This document shows, piece after piece, positions 24,612-33,861 of a stretch of DNA of 64,000 nt. The stretch comes from an uncultured Pelagibacteraceae bacterium (lineage in GTDB: Bacteria > Pseudomonadota > Alphaproteobacteria > Pelagibacterales > Pelagibacteraceae), in assembly GCA_902568465.1 (NCBI GenBank), contig CACFQR010000004.1, positions 1-64,000 of the forward strand, given 5' to 3'. A program made the position numbers and the translations under genes. Position 1 is the first letter of the stretch, and each line of letters begins with the position of its first letter. Under the pieces are notes generated by a model, which saw only the letters and a program-made list of their open reading frames with translations, was not told the DNA's origin and did no database searches.

Positions 24612-27479
24612 ATGTTAAAAAACGCCCAAAAAGATTTTATTCAAAGGCATATAGGACCTTCCAAAGAAGAACAGAAGGTTATGCTTAAAGAATTGGGTTA
24701 TAATAACTTAGAAGAACTAATTGATAAAACAGTCCCAAAAAAAATTCTTTTAAAAGAAAATCTAAGTATTGGTGAACCTAATTCAGAGTATAAAGCACTT
24801 AGAAAATTAAGAGATATCTCTCAAAAAAATAAAATTTATTCAAGTTTTATTGGAATGGGGTATTACGGAAATTATACCCCATATGTAATACTAAGAAATA
24901 TTTTAGAAAATCCAGGATGGTATACTTCTTATACTCCGTATCAACCAGAAGTGGCTCAAGGAAGATTGGAGATGCTTTTAAATTTTCAGCAGATGGTAAT
25001 TGATTTTACAGGTATGGATATTGCAAATGCATCTCTTTTAGATGAGGGGACAGCAGCAGCCGAAGCCATGGGTTTAAGTTATAGAATTTGCAAAAAAGAT
25101 ACCAAAAAAGTCTTTGTCTCGAAAAACTGTCACCCTCAAACCATTGATGTGATTAAAACAAGGGCCGAACCATTAGGTTTAGAAATAACAGTAGGAGATG
25201 AAGATAAAGATATTAATGAGAATATTGTTTGTGGGATTATACAATACCCAGGAACTTTAGGAGATATAAAGGATCCTAGTGAAGCTATTAGCAAAATACA
25301 TAAACAAAATGGAAAAGCAGTAATAGTTTGTGATTTATTAGCTCTCGCTAAAATTAAAACACCCGCCGAATTAGGAGCTGATATAGCTGTGGGGAGCACT
25401 CAACGATTTGGAATTCCAATGGGTTACGGAGGACCTCATGCCGCGTTTTTTGCTACTAAAGATGAGTACAAAAGGTCAATGCCAGGAAGAATAGTGGGTG
25501 TTTCAGTGGATAGGCATGGCAACAAAGCTTATAGATTGGCTCTACAAACAAGAGAACAACATATAAGAAGAGATAAAGCCACAAGCAATATTTGCACCGC
25601 CCAAGCTCTGCTCGCAATAGTTTCAGCTGCCTATGCTGTGTATCATGGTCCAAAAGGAATTAAAAAAATAGCCGATACTGTTTCACAACTTGCTAAAAGT
25701 TTTGCAGATAAAATAAAACAGTCTGGCTATGAACTTTACTCAGATTATTTTTTTGATACCGTTACTGTAAAAACACTAGATAAAACAGATAAGATTTATA
25801 AAAACGCACTTGATCAACAAATAAACATAAGAAAAGTTAACTCTGAGATGTTGGCTATTTCATTTGATGAAAGAAAAAATCTTTATAGAGCTAATCAGGT
25901 TTTAAAAATTTTTAACTGTTCAGAAACAATTAAGGAAACAACCAAGGAAACAACAAACAAAAGCTTATCTAATCTGCCAAAAAACTTATTAAGAACCTCA
26001 ACATATTTAGATCATCCAGTTTTTAACAGTTACCATTCTGAAACCGCAATGCTTAGATATTTAAAAAAATTAGAGGACTCTGATATTGCATTGAATAGGT
26101 CAATGATAGCTTTAGGTTCATGCACGATGAAATTAAATTCAGTTTCTGAAATGATACCTGTAACATGGAAAGAATTTTCACATCCACATCCATATTCTCC
26201 TATTGAACAAATGGATGGTTACAGAGAGTTATTCACTGATTTAAAAAATTGGCTAAGAACAATAACAGGTTTTTCTGGTGTTTCTTTGCAACCAAATGCT
26301 GGAGCTCAAGGAGAATTTGCTGGCTTAATGGTAATTAGAAAGTTTCATGAAAAAAATGGTCAAAAAAAGAGAAATGTTTGTTTAATACCGAGCTCAGCCC
26401 ATGGAACTAATCCAGCAAGCGCTCAAATGGCTGGTATGAAAGTTGTAGTTGTTAGTTGTGATGCGCTTGGTAATGTAGATTATGAAGATTTAAAGAAAAA
26501 GGCTGAAGAATATTCAGATACTTTGTCGGCACTAATGGTAACTTATCCATCAACCCATGGGGTTTTTGAAGAAAAAATAACGGATATTTGTGATTTAGTT
26601 CATAAACATGGCGGTCAAGTTTATATGGATGGAGCAAATCTAAATGCATTGGTTGGTATTGCGAAACCAGGAAATTTTGGTCCTGATGTTTGCCATATTA
26701 ATTTACACAAAACATTCTGCATACCGCATGGTGGAGGCGGCCCAGGAATGGGTCCTATTGCCTGTAAAAAACATTTAGAAATTTATTTACCAAGTCATCC
26801 AGTAATTGATTGTGGCCCCCCCTCAGGGATAGGTGCAATTTCAGCGGCTCCCTGGGGAAGTTCAAGCATACTTTCCATATCTTGGATGTATATTAAAATG
26901 ATGGGATCTGAGGGTTTAAAATTGGCTACGCAAAATGCAATTTTAAATGCTAATTATATAGCACACAAACTTAAAGATCATTTCCCAATCTTGTATAAAG
27001 GAAAAAATGGAAATGTAGCTCACGAATGCATAATTGATATTAGAAAAATTAAAAGCGAAACAGGTGTAACAGAGGAAGATATCGCAAAAAGATTGATCGA
27101 TTTTGGTTTTCATGCGCCTACAATGTCTTGGCCTGTTCCTGGAACTATAATGATAGAACCAACAGAAAGTGAAAGTTTGTCAGAAATTAATAGATTTTGT
27201 GAAGCCTTTATAAAAATTAAGGAAGAAATTAATAAAGTTAAGAACGGACAATTTGATAAAATTGATAATCCATTAAAAAAAGCTCCTCACACACATTTAG
27301 AACTAACAGCAAATGAATGGAATCATAAGTATGATAGAGAAACTGCAGCTTATCCTTCTGCGACTTTAAAATCTTATAAGTACTGGCCACCAGTTGCTAG
27401 AGTAGATAACGTTTATGGAGATAAAAACCTTTTCTGCTCTTGTCCTTCAATGGATGAGTATAAAGAGACTGCAGCATAA
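24612..27479 (+). CDS. gcvP: Glycine decarboxylase (P protein), single chain
   Basis: This 955-residue PLP enzyme decarboxylates glycine and loads the aminomethyl group on GcvH. It is the single-chain type, not the split gcvPA/gcvPB of many other bacteria. The N-terminal half begins with FIQRHIGPS; the PLP lysine lies in the INLHKTFCIPHGGGGPGMGP block about residue 700. It begins immediately after the gcvH stop. With gcvT and gcvH it makes a complete, riboswitch-controlled operon that feeds C1 units into folate. Confidence 0.95.
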   Translation: MLKNAQKDFIQRHIGPSKEEQKVMLKELGYNNLEELIDKTVPKKILLKENLSIGEPNSEYKALRKLRDISQKNKIYSSFIGMGYYGNYTPYVILRNILENPGWYTSYTPYQPEVAQGRLEMLLNFQQMVIDFTGMDIANASLLDEGTAAAEAMGLSYRICKKDTKKVFVSKNCHPQTIDVIKTRAEPLGLEITVGDEDKDINENIVCGIIQYPGTLGDIKDPSEAISKIHKQNGKAVIVCDLLALAKIKTPAELGADIAVGSTQRFGIPMGYGGPHAAFFATKDEYKRSMPGRIVGVSVDRHGNKAYRLALQTREQHIRRDKATSNICTAQALLAIVSAAYAVYHGPKGIKKIADTVSQLAKSFADKIKQSGYELYSDYFFDTVTVKTLDKTDKIYKNALDQQINIRKVNSEMLAISFDERKNLYRANQVLKIFNCSETIKETTKETTNKSLSNLPKNLLRTSTYLDHPVFNSYHSETAMLRYLKKLEDSDIALNRSMIALGSCTMKLNSVSEMIPVTWKEFSHPHPYSPIEQMDGYRELFTDLKNWLRTITGFSGVSLQPNAGAQGEFAGLMVIRKFHEKNGQKKRNVCLIPSSAHGTNPASAQMAGMKVVVVSCDALGNVDYEDLKKKAEEYSDTLSALMVTYPSTHGVFEEKITDICDLVHKHGGQVYMDGANLNALVGIAKPGNFGPDVCHINLHKTFCIPHGGGGPGMGPIACKKHLEIYLPSHPVIDCGPPSGIGAISAAPWGSSSILSISWMYIKMMGSEGLKLATQNAILNANYIAHKLKDHFPILYKGKNGNVAHECIIDIRKIKSETGVTEEDIAKRLIDFGFHAPTMSWPVPGTIMIEPTESESLSEINRFCEAFIKIKEEINKVKNGQFDKIDNPLKKAPHTHLELTANEWNHKYDRETAAYPSATLKSYKYWPPVARVDNVYGDKNLFCSCPSMDEYKETAA

Positions 27480-27488
27480 AAAAATTAT

Positions 27489-28727
27489 ATGAAAATTGCT
27501 GTTATAGGTTCAGGAATTTCTGGGCTAAGCGCTGCCCATTTTTTGTCTAAGAAACATAAAGTTGATTTATTTGAAAAAAATGATCATTTTGGCGGACATT
27601 CTTATACAGTAGAAGTTCCAGATAATTCTAATAATAAAATTTCAATAGATTTAGGATTTATTGTGTTTAATAAAATTAACTATCCTAATCTTGTTAAATT
27701 ATTCGAAAAACTTAAGGTTAATTATGAAAAAAGTAATATGTCTTTTTCAGTTTCAGTAAAAAATTCAAATATTGAATATTCTGGCACAGGTATGAAGGGT
27801 TTGTTTGCTAATAAATATAATATTTTAAATATAAATTTTTTAAGAATGGTTAAAGATATATTTTTTTTTTATAACATGGCTGATAAAATGGATAAGCAAA
27901 ATGTTATCAACCAAACACTTGGTGAATTTTTAAAATCTAAAAATGTTTCAAATTATTTTGTTAAGTTTCATATAATACCCATGGTTTCAGCAATATGGTC
28001 TATGTCAAACGAAGCAGTATATGAAATGCCCATGCCATTATTTATAAATTTTTTTCAAAACCATGGTCTTTTCAAAATAAAAAATAGACCACAATGGTAT
28101 ACTGTATCCGGGAGAAGCAAAACTTATGTAAATAAAATTTTAAATACTATTAACGGGGAATATTTTAAAAACTATAAAATAAAAAAAGTTTTAAGAAACA
28201 AAAATGGAATTAGATTATATTATGGTTCTTCTAGTGAGTATTTTGATTACGACAATATAGTTTTTGCTGTTCATGCAAATGAAGCATTAGAAATGATTAA
28301 TGAGCCTTCAAATAATGAAAAAGAAATATTAAAAAATTTTCAATATATAAAAAATATTGGATATCTTCATAATGATGATCATTTTATGCCAGATAGAAAA
28401 AATATTTGGTCCAGTTGGAATTCAATTCTTGATAAAAATGACCCAAAAAGAAATTGTGTCACATATTGGTTGAATAAATTACAGAATTTAAAAACGAAAA
28501 AAAATTATTTTTTTACACTAAATCCATTTACTTCTCTAGATCAAAGAAAGATTATTAAAAAAGTTGAGTTTGCTCACCCCTTGTTTGACAACAAAACAAT
28601 AAATGCACAAAAGCGTTTGTCAGAAATTCAAGGGGTTAATCATAGTTGGTTTTGTGGGAGTTATTTTGGCTATGGATTTCATGAAGATGGCTTAAATTCA
28701 GGAATAGATGTTTCAAGCAAATTATGA
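27489..28727 (+). CDS. FAD-dependent amine-oxidase-fold oxidoreductase
   Basis: This 412-residue flavoprotein has the dinucleotide-binding start IAVIGSGISGLSAAHFLS and the amine-oxidase extension FEKNDHFGGHSYTV, and near the end a SYFGYGFHEDGLNSG block that closes over the flavin. Proteins like this occur next to DUF1365 and cyclopropane-fatty-acid-synthase-like genes in the photo-oxidative-stress clusters of many proteobacteria, where they are thought to act on lipid acyl chains. Its stop overlaps the DUF1365 start by 4 bases. Substrate unproven; the role is inferred from the cluster. Confidence 0.8.
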   Translation: MKIAVIGSGISGLSAAHFLSKKHKVDLFEKNDHFGGHSYTVEVPDNSNNKISIDLGFIVFNKINYPNLVKLFEKLKVNYEKSNMSFSVSVKNSNIEYSGTGMKGLFANKYNILNINFLRMVKDIFFFYNMADKMDKQNVINQTLGEFLKSKNVSNYFVKFHIIPMVSAIWSMSNEAVYEMPMPLFINFFQNHGLFKIKNRPQWYTVSGRSKTYVNKILNTINGEYFKNYKIKKVLRNKNGIRLYYGSSSEYFDYDNIVFAVHANEALEMINEPSNNEKEILKNFQYIKNIGYLHNDDHFMPDRKNIWSSWNSILDKNDPKRNCVTYWLNKLQNLKTKKNYFFTLNPFTSLDQRKIIKKVEFAHPLFDNKTINAQKRLSEIQGVNHSWFCGSYFGYGFHEDGLNSGIDVSSKL

Positions 28728-29497
28728 AATCTTTTAATTCTTGCATATACTCAGGTTTTGTAACTCATAGAAGGTTTAAACCTAAAAGAAATTTTTTCAA
28801 ATATAAAACTTTCTCATTACTAATTGATTTATGTGAAATAGAAAGTTTAGCAAAAGAAGTAAAATATTTTTCTTATAATAAATTTAATATCTTAAGTTTT
28901 TACGATAAAGACCATGGATTAAGAGATGGTAGCTCCTTAATTAAGTGGGCAAAAAATTTACTTGCTAAGGCTAACATAAGTACGGGTTCAGGAAAAATTA
29001 AATTACTTTGTTATCCTCGTTTTTTTGGATACGTATTTAATCCGCTTAGCATTTTTTATTGTTATGACGACAATTTACAGTTAAAGGCAATTCTTTATGA
29101 AGTAAAAAATACATTTAATGAGCAACATACCTATGTGTTTTCTGCCACACCAACCTCTAACTTAATTTTACATAAGTGTGATAAAAAATTTTATGTATCA
29201 CCCTTCATGGAAATGAAAACATTTTACAACTTTAGATTGTTAAAACCTGGAAAAATTTTAAATATTTTTATAAAACAAGGGGACCGAGAAGGTGTTTTGC
29301 TTACCGCATGTCAATTTGGAAAAAAGATAGAAATGAGTAGTAAAAACTTATTGCTTCAATTTTTTAAACATCCACTTATGTCATTTAAAGTTATATCAGC
29401 GATACATTTTGAAGCATTACGATTGTGGCTCAAAGGAGTTAAACATGTTAGGAGAAAAATAAAAATTAAAAATAATTTTTCCATAGAAAATAAATGA
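28724..29497 (+). CDS. DUF1365 family protein
   Basis: This 257-residue protein matches the DUF1365 pattern: YSGFVTHRRFKPKRNFFKYKTF at the N-terminus, and LLCYPRFFGYVFNPLSIFYCYD followed by EVKNTFNEQHTYVF in the middle. The family has no settled reaction but is almost always next to the FAD oxidoreductase and the CFA-like methyltransferase, as here, where both junctions overlap by 4 bases. A role in making or modifying an unusual membrane fatty acid is the current idea. A relative has been tied to furan fatty acids in Rhodobacter, which I recall with limited certainty. Confidence 0.82.
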   Translation: MKSFNSCIYSGFVTHRRFKPKRNFFKYKTFSLLIDLCEIESLAKEVKYFSYNKFNILSFYDKDHGLRDGSSLIKWAKNLLAKANISTGSGKIKLLCYPRFFGYVFNPLSIFYCYDDNLQLKAILYEVKNTFNEQHTYVFSATPTSNLILHKCDKKFYVSPFMEMKTFYNFRLLKPGKILNIFIKQGDREGVLLTACQFGKKIEMSSKNLLLQFFKHPLMSFKVISAIHFEALRLWLKGVKHVRRKIKIKNNFSIENK

Positions 29498-30681
29498 ACA
29501 AAATTTTAAATTATATTTCTGATAGGTTTGTTTTTTGGAATTTAAGAAAAATTTCAAGCGGATATCTTATGCTGATAGATTCAAAAGAGAAAAACTATTC
29601 TTTTGGCGACAACAAAAGTTCTCTAAAAGCTAAAATTAAAATTAACGACCCAAGCTTCTGTTACAATATACTAAGAAAAGGTAGCAGCGGATTAGGAGAA
29701 AGTTATATTAAAGGAGAGTTTGAAACAGAAGATTTAACTTCTCTAATAGAATTAAGTGCTAAAAATATTAAAACTACTCATAGATTTTCTGGTTTTTTTG
29801 AGTTTTCGCTATTGAAAAAATTTTTAAAGAAAAATGTATATAAAAATACAAAAATAAGAAGTCAAAAAAATATATCTCTACATTACGATTTAGGAAACGA
29901 TTTTTTTTCAACTTGGTTAGATAAAACACTTACTTACTCTTGTGGAATATTTAATTCATCACAAGAAACTTTAGAGCAAGCACAAATCAATAAATACAAT
30001 AGATTAATTGGAATGGTAAAACCAAATAAAGGTGATAAAATTTTAGAAATAGGTTGTGGTTGGGGAGGTTTTGCTGAACATATAGCAAAAAATTATGACA
30101 TTAAACTTGATTGCATAACTATTTCAAAGAAACAATTTTCATTCACAAAAGAAAGGATCAGAAGGCAAGGTTTAAATCATAAAGTTAATGTAAAAATGAT
30201 GGATTACAGAGATTTAAAAAATAAATATGACATTATAGTTTCTATTGAGATGATAGAAGCTGTAGGTGAAGAATATTTAAAAAAATATTTTAATATTATA
30301 AAAGAAAATTTATCCCCAGGGGGAAGAGGTGCAATTCAAGCTATTATTATTAAAGATGAATTATATAATCGATATAGAACAAGAGAAGATTTTATACAGA
30401 AACATATTTTTCCAGGTGGGTTTTTACCTTCTTTTAAATCATTAAACAAACTATCAAATAATTCGGGTTTAAAAATTGATAGATATCATTTATATGGATC
30501 GCATTACTCTAGTACTTTACAAAAATGGAGAGAAAGTTTTTTAAATTCTTGGGATTCTATATCTAAACAAGGTTTTGATTTAAGTTTTAAAAAAATGTGG
30601 GATTTTTACTTTTCTTACTGCGACGCAGGATTTAAGTCAAAAAATATTGATTTAATCCAGTTTTCACTTTGTAACAAATGA
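29494..30681 (+). CDS. Cyclopropane-fatty-acyl-phospholipid synthase-like SAM methyltransferase
   Basis: This 395-residue enzyme transfers a methyl group from S-adenosylmethionine to a double bond of membrane phospholipid acyl chains. The SAM site ILEIGCGWGGFAEHIA lies near residue 183, preceded by HYDLGNDFFSTWLDKTLTYSCGIF, the acyl-chain block. The late IKDELYNRYRTREDFIQKHIFPGG block is also typical of the CFA family. Its length matches CFA synthase. It sits in the middle of a four-gene run with 4-base overlaps, so it is co-made with the flavoprotein and the DUF1365 protein. Confidence 0.87.
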   Translation: MNKILNYISDRFVFWNLRKISSGYLMLIDSKEKNYSFGDNKSSLKAKIKINDPSFCYNILRKGSSGLGESYIKGEFETEDLTSLIELSAKNIKTTHRFSGFFEFSLLKKFLKKNVYKNTKIRSQKNISLHYDLGNDFFSTWLDKTLTYSCGIFNSSQETLEQAQINKYNRLIGMVKPNKGDKILEIGCGWGGFAEHIAKNYDIKLDCITISKKQFSFTKERIRRQGLNHKVNVKMMDYRDLKNKYDIIVSIEMIEAVGEEYLKKYFNIIKENLSPGGRGAIQAIIIKDELYNRYRTREDFIQKHIFPGGFLPSFKSLNKLSNNSGLKIDRYHLYGSHYSSTLQKWRESFLNSWDSISKQGFDLSFKKMWDFYFSYCDAGFKSKNIDLIQFSLCNK

Positions 30682-31205
30682 GAATATTTACTTTATTTAT
30701 TTTAACTTTATTATTAAATAATTGTTCGGGGCAAAATATGAAACCAATAGATTTTAAAGACCAAAAACCTAGATTAATTATCGAGGATTATTTATCAGGA
30801 CACGTTAAAGCTTGGGGGCTTTTACAAAATAGATCTGGTAAAGTTACAAGACAATTTTCGGCTGATCTCAATGGCCAATGGGACGGTAAACAATTAATCT
30901 TAAATGAAAAATTTAACTGGTCTGATGGCGAAGTTCAAAAAAGACAATGGAAAATAATAAAACTTGATGAACATAATTACGAAGGCACAGCAGATGATGT
31001 GGTTGGCAAAGCAAAAGGGCAGTCTTATGGCCCAGCATTTAAGTTTGAGTACGTTTTGTTAGTTCCTGTAAAAGGAAAAGAAATAAAAATCACATTTGAT
31101 GATTGGATCTTCAAACAAGATGATAAGGTTGCAATTAACAGAGCTGTTATGACTAAGTTTGGAATAAAAGTTGCAGAGTTAACTGTATTTTTTCAAAAAG
31201 ATTAA
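30678..31205 (+). CDS. DUF3833-type envelope protein
   Basis: This 175-residue protein starts with a short hydrophobic leader (residues 2-15) ending in LLLNNCSG, a possible but atypical lipobox because two Asn precede the Cys. The body matches DUF3833: the W-G-x-x-Q-N-R-S-G-K block, then DDVVGKAKGQSYGPAFKFEYVLLVPVKGK and the DDWIFKQDDKVAINRA end. It probably sits at the outer face of a membrane and may bind lipid. The gene overlaps the CFA-like gene by 4 bases and the convergent SDR by 4. Function unknown. Confidence 0.78.
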   Translation: MRIFTLFILTLLLNNCSGQNMKPIDFKDQKPRLIIEDYLSGHVKAWGLLQNRSGKVTRQFSADLNGQWDGKQLILNEKFNWSDGEVQKRQWKIIKLDEHNYEGTADDVVGKAKGQSYGPAFKFEYVLLVPVKGKEIKITFDDWIFKQDDKVAINRAVMTKFGIKVAELTVFFQKD

Positions 31206-31957
31206 TACTTAATTGTTTTCATTCCCTTTTTTACTAAAATAAAATACAACCAATTTGGCATAATTTTTAGTAGCTTCATTATCATTGTAAAAAATATTGG
31301 AAAATGAATTTCGAAGGAATTTTTTTTAGTTAAACCTATAAACATTTTTTCTGCAGCAAATTCAGGAGATTTAATCAATGGCATTGGAAATTTATTTTTA
31401 TCTGTCATAGGAGTTTTTATAAAGCCAGGACTTATCAAAGAAACTCTAACATTAAACCTTTTAAAATCGAAATATAAACTTTCTGCTAAGCTAGTTAAAG
31501 CAGCTTTTGAAGCACAATAGCCAGAAGCAGCCGGCAAACCTCTGTATCCTGCTACAGATGAAACTATAGATATATGGCCGCTTTGTTTTTTTTTAAAGTA
31601 ATCACTAACAGACATAATAGTATTTAAAGTTCCAAAAAAATTTGTTTCCATTATTTCTCTTATCTTTTCTGAGTTTAAATTTTTCTCTGCTTCCGGATCA
31701 TGAATACCTGTACAAAAAACACAAATGTCTATTTCTTTAAATTCAGTTATAATTTTTTGAAAAATTTCTTTTGCTTTACCTTCTTGTTTAACATCAAGGG
31801 GAAAACTAAAGATATTAGAATTTTGCTTACTCAATTCTTTTAATAAATTTTCTCTTCTTGCAGATGCGGCAACTTGCCAACCTTCCTTAGCAAATTTTAT
31901 TGCTAATGCTTTACCTATTCCACTACTGGCTCCTGTAATCCATATTTTTTTTGGCAT
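31202..31957 (-). CDS. Short-chain dehydrogenase/reductase
   Basis: This 251-residue NAD(P)-dependent oxidoreductase has the TGASSGIGKALA cofactor motif at residues 7-18 and the intact catalytic set: Ser in SIVSSVAG (about 134) and Tyr-Lys in YCASKAAL (about 148-152). A hydrophobic C-terminal stretch (MIMKLLKIMPNWLYFILV) may anchor it to membrane. It lies on the opposite strand, convergent with the lipid cluster. SDRs are common members of the same photo-oxidative-stress clusters, so a lipid or quinone substrate is plausible but not shown. Confidence 0.82.
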   Translation of the reverse strand: MPKKIWITGASSGIGKALAIKFAKEGWQVAASARRENLLKELSKQNSNIFSFPLDVKQEGKAKEIFQKIITEFKEIDICVFCTGIHDPEAEKNLNSEKIREIMETNFFGTLNTIMSVSDYFKKKQSGHISIVSSVAGYRGLPAASGYCASKAALTSLAESLYFDFKRFNVRVSLISPGFIKTPMTDKNKFPMPLIKSPEFAAEKMFIGLTKKNSFEIHFPIFFTMIMKLLKIMPNWLYFILVKKGMKTIKY

Positions 31958-32025
31958 AACTTAATTTAAACTCTTTTAACAAAAATGTAATAGCAAAAGT
32001 GCGACAAGATGTATGTAGATTTAGA

Positions 32026-32214
32026 ATGAATCTAAACTATATATCAGCCATGTTTCCTTATAATGATGACGAAAATGCCTGGATTAGCGGCAGCTTATTA
32101 CATAAAAAAATGCCTCTAAAGCATAACTTAGCTTACAGTTTAATTTTTGCTTTATTTGCAGCATTACTATCAGCAACAGTTCCAGCTTTAATATATTATT
32201 TTATTTCAAACTAA
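32026..32214 (+). CDS. Small single-span membrane protein
   Basis: This protein of about 62 residues begins at the ATG at 32026 (a GTG at 31999 would add 9 residues; an ATG at 32050 would remove 8). The first half is soluble and rich in acidic residues (FPYNDDENAW), followed by HKKMPLKHNL and one hydrophobic span (LIFALFAALLSATVPALIYYFI) at the C-terminus, the pattern of a tail-anchored protein. It lies 13 bases upstream of the second SDR. I recall no named family. Composition and a coding-like sequence support it as real. Confidence 0.55.
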   Translation: MNLNYISAMFPYNDDENAWISGSLLHKKMPLKHNLAYSLIFALFAALLSATVPALIYYFISN

Positions 32215-32227
32215 TCATAATTTTTTT

Positions 32228-32941
32228 ATGAAAAAGTATTTAATATTTGGTGCAACAGGTGCTATCGGATCAAGTTTAGCAAATCAATTATATAAAAAAA
32301 ATTTTGACTGTCATTTAGTAGGCAGGAATGAAGAAGAGTTGAAACAAATATCAAGTAAGCTAAGTTACACTTTTACTGTTTGTGATGTTTTACAATTAGA
32401 TTTTACCAAAAAACTAACAAGCGATTTATCTAACACTGAGGTTTTAGGAATTGCATATTGCGTAGGTTCAATTGATTTAAAGCCTTTTAAACTTACCAAG
32501 GCTAGCGATTTTGTTTCTAGTTATGTTTTAAATTTAGTCTCTGTAACAGACGTAATTAGATCTTTACAAGATAATTTAAAAAAAAATAATGCATCAATAG
32601 TACTATTTTCAACCGCAGCGGCTAAAAAAGGTTTCATGAATCACAGTATTATTTCTGCAGCAAAAGCTGGAGTAGAAGGTCTTACAGTTGCACTAGCTGC
32701 CGAACTAGCTCCTAACATAAGAGTTAATTGTATTGCACCAAGTTTAACCAAATCTAAGATTGCAAAAAATGTAATTAAAAATTCCAAGATGGAAGAGGCT
32801 ATTGCAAAATTACACCCTTTAAAAAGAATTGGAGAAGCGTCAGACTCGGCATACCTAGCATCTTTTCTTTTATCAAAAGAAAGCTCATGGATAACTGGTC
32901 AAGTAATAGGAGTTGATGGAGGAAGGGCATCGATAGCTTAA
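32228..32941 (+). CDS. SDR-family protein lacking the catalytic tyrosine
   Basis: This 237-residue protein has a Rossmann start (IFGATGAIGSSLA, residues 7-19) and the C-terminal VIGVDGGRA end of classical SDRs. The catalytic Lys146 is there, but the Tyr expected four residues before it is Ile142 (sequence SIISAAKAG). Ser129 is in place. Without the Tyr the usual proton relay is missing, so this may be a binding or regulatory protein, or use another residue. It lies 2 bases before the next gene and shares the cluster with an intact SDR. Confidence 0.78.
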   Translation: MKKYLIFGATGAIGSSLANQLYKKNFDCHLVGRNEEELKQISSKLSYTFTVCDVLQLDFTKKLTSDLSNTEVLGIAYCVGSIDLKPFKLTKASDFVSSYVLNLVSVTDVIRSLQDNLKKNNASIVLFSTAAAKKGFMNHSIISAAKAGVEGLTVALAAELAPNIRVNCIAPSLTKSKIAKNVIKNSKMEEAIAKLHPLKRIGEASDSAYLASFLLSKESSWITGQVIGVDGGRASIA

Positions 32942-32943
32942 AT

Positions 32944-33360
32944 ATGTTTTCGAAGAAACAAATAAGTTTAAAAGCTTGGATAAAACAAAAATGGCGTACC
33001 AAATCAGGAAAAAAGTCCTCTATAACAGGCGAGCGCTATTTACCAGAGAAAGCTATAAAAGCACTTTCTAATTTTGAATATAGGCTTACTACAAAGGCAA
33101 AACGTAAAGCTACTAAAAAAAATAAACAATTTTCTAAACAACCAAGATATATTGCTGATAAGGTAAGACAGTATAGAAATGAATGGAAAATTGACAATAA
33201 AATTAAATATAGTAATTATACTAAACCGGTTTTAAGAAAGAGGTTATTTGAAGAAATTAAAGCTACCGCAACTCACGGGACAAAAGCAGGACAATGGTCA
33301 GCCAGAAAAGCTCAACTGCTTGCAAAAAAATATAAAGCATTCGGAGGAGGATATTATTAA
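32944..33360 (+). CDS. Small basic protein, DUF5872-like
   Basis: This 138-residue protein is strongly basic (many Lys and Arg) and has the pattern KAWIKQKWRTKSGKKSSITGERYLPEKAIKAL at residues 10-41, which I associate with the DUF5872 family, then a lysine-rich linker and a C-terminal HGTKAGQWSARKAQLLAKKYKAFGGGYY. Such proteins are thought to touch nucleic acid, but no function is known. It is spaced 2 bases after the SDR and overlaps the TspO start by one base. Confidence 0.7.
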   Translation: MFSKKQISLKAWIKQKWRTKSGKKSSITGERYLPEKAIKALSNFEYRLTTKAKRKATKKNKQFSKQPRYIADKVRQYRNEWKIDNKIKYSNYTKPVLRKRLFEEIKATATHGTKAGQWSARKAQLLAKKYKAFGGGYY

Positions 33361-33830
33361 TGTCATTACCTAAAAAAATTATTTCACTATTAATATTTAT
33401 AGTTCTTGCTTTTGGAGCATCGGCTTGGGGAAGTTTAGTAACAAATCTTTATAAAGAACCTTGGTACTCTACAATAGTAAAACCCTCATTTAATCCTCCA
33501 GAATGGGTTTTTGCTCCTGTGTGGATTACTTTATATATAGCGATGTCTGTAGCTATATGGTTAATTTGGATTAATCCAAAGAGAGTTGAAAAAATTATAT
33601 ATATATACTTTATACATTTACTCATAAATGGAAGCTGGAGCATATTTTTTTTCGGACTTCACTTGATACTTGTATCTTTAATAATAATCGCAATTATTAT
33701 TTTTTTTGTGATTTGGTTAATGAAACTATATTATCCAATAAATAAAATTAGTTCATTTTTAATGATACCTTACTTAGCATGGCTAATTTATGCATTTGTT
33801 TTAAATTTCTACATTTTTATACTTAACTAA
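33360..33830 (+). CDS. tspO: TspO/MBR family tryptophan-rich sensory protein
   Basis: This 156-residue protein has five predicted membrane spans and the TspO pattern: WYSTIVKPSFNPPEWVFAPVWITLYIAMSVAIWLIW near residue 35-70, with the conserved Trp and Pro residues, then NGSWSIFFFGLHL (normally N-x-x-W-S/N-x-x-F-F-x). TspO proteins bind porphyrins or cholesterol and, in Rhodobacter, respond to oxygen and light. Its place beside a lipid cluster of the photo-oxidative-stress type fits that, by inference. The start overlaps the previous stop by one base. Confidence 0.87.
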   Translation: MSLPKKIISLLIFIVLAFGASAWGSLVTNLYKEPWYSTIVKPSFNPPEWVFAPVWITLYIAMSVAIWLIWINPKRVEKIIYIYFIHLLINGSWSIFFFGLHLILVSLIIIAIIIFFVIWLMKLYYPINKISSFLMIPYLAWLIYAFVLNFYIFILN

Positions 33831-33861
33831 GTTGTGATATATTTCCTTTAAAAGGGGATTC

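Noticed and set aside
25136-26649. Minus-strand frames inside gcvP
   Set aside because: Low-complexity Leu/His-rich translations typical of antisense reading of a conserved gene.
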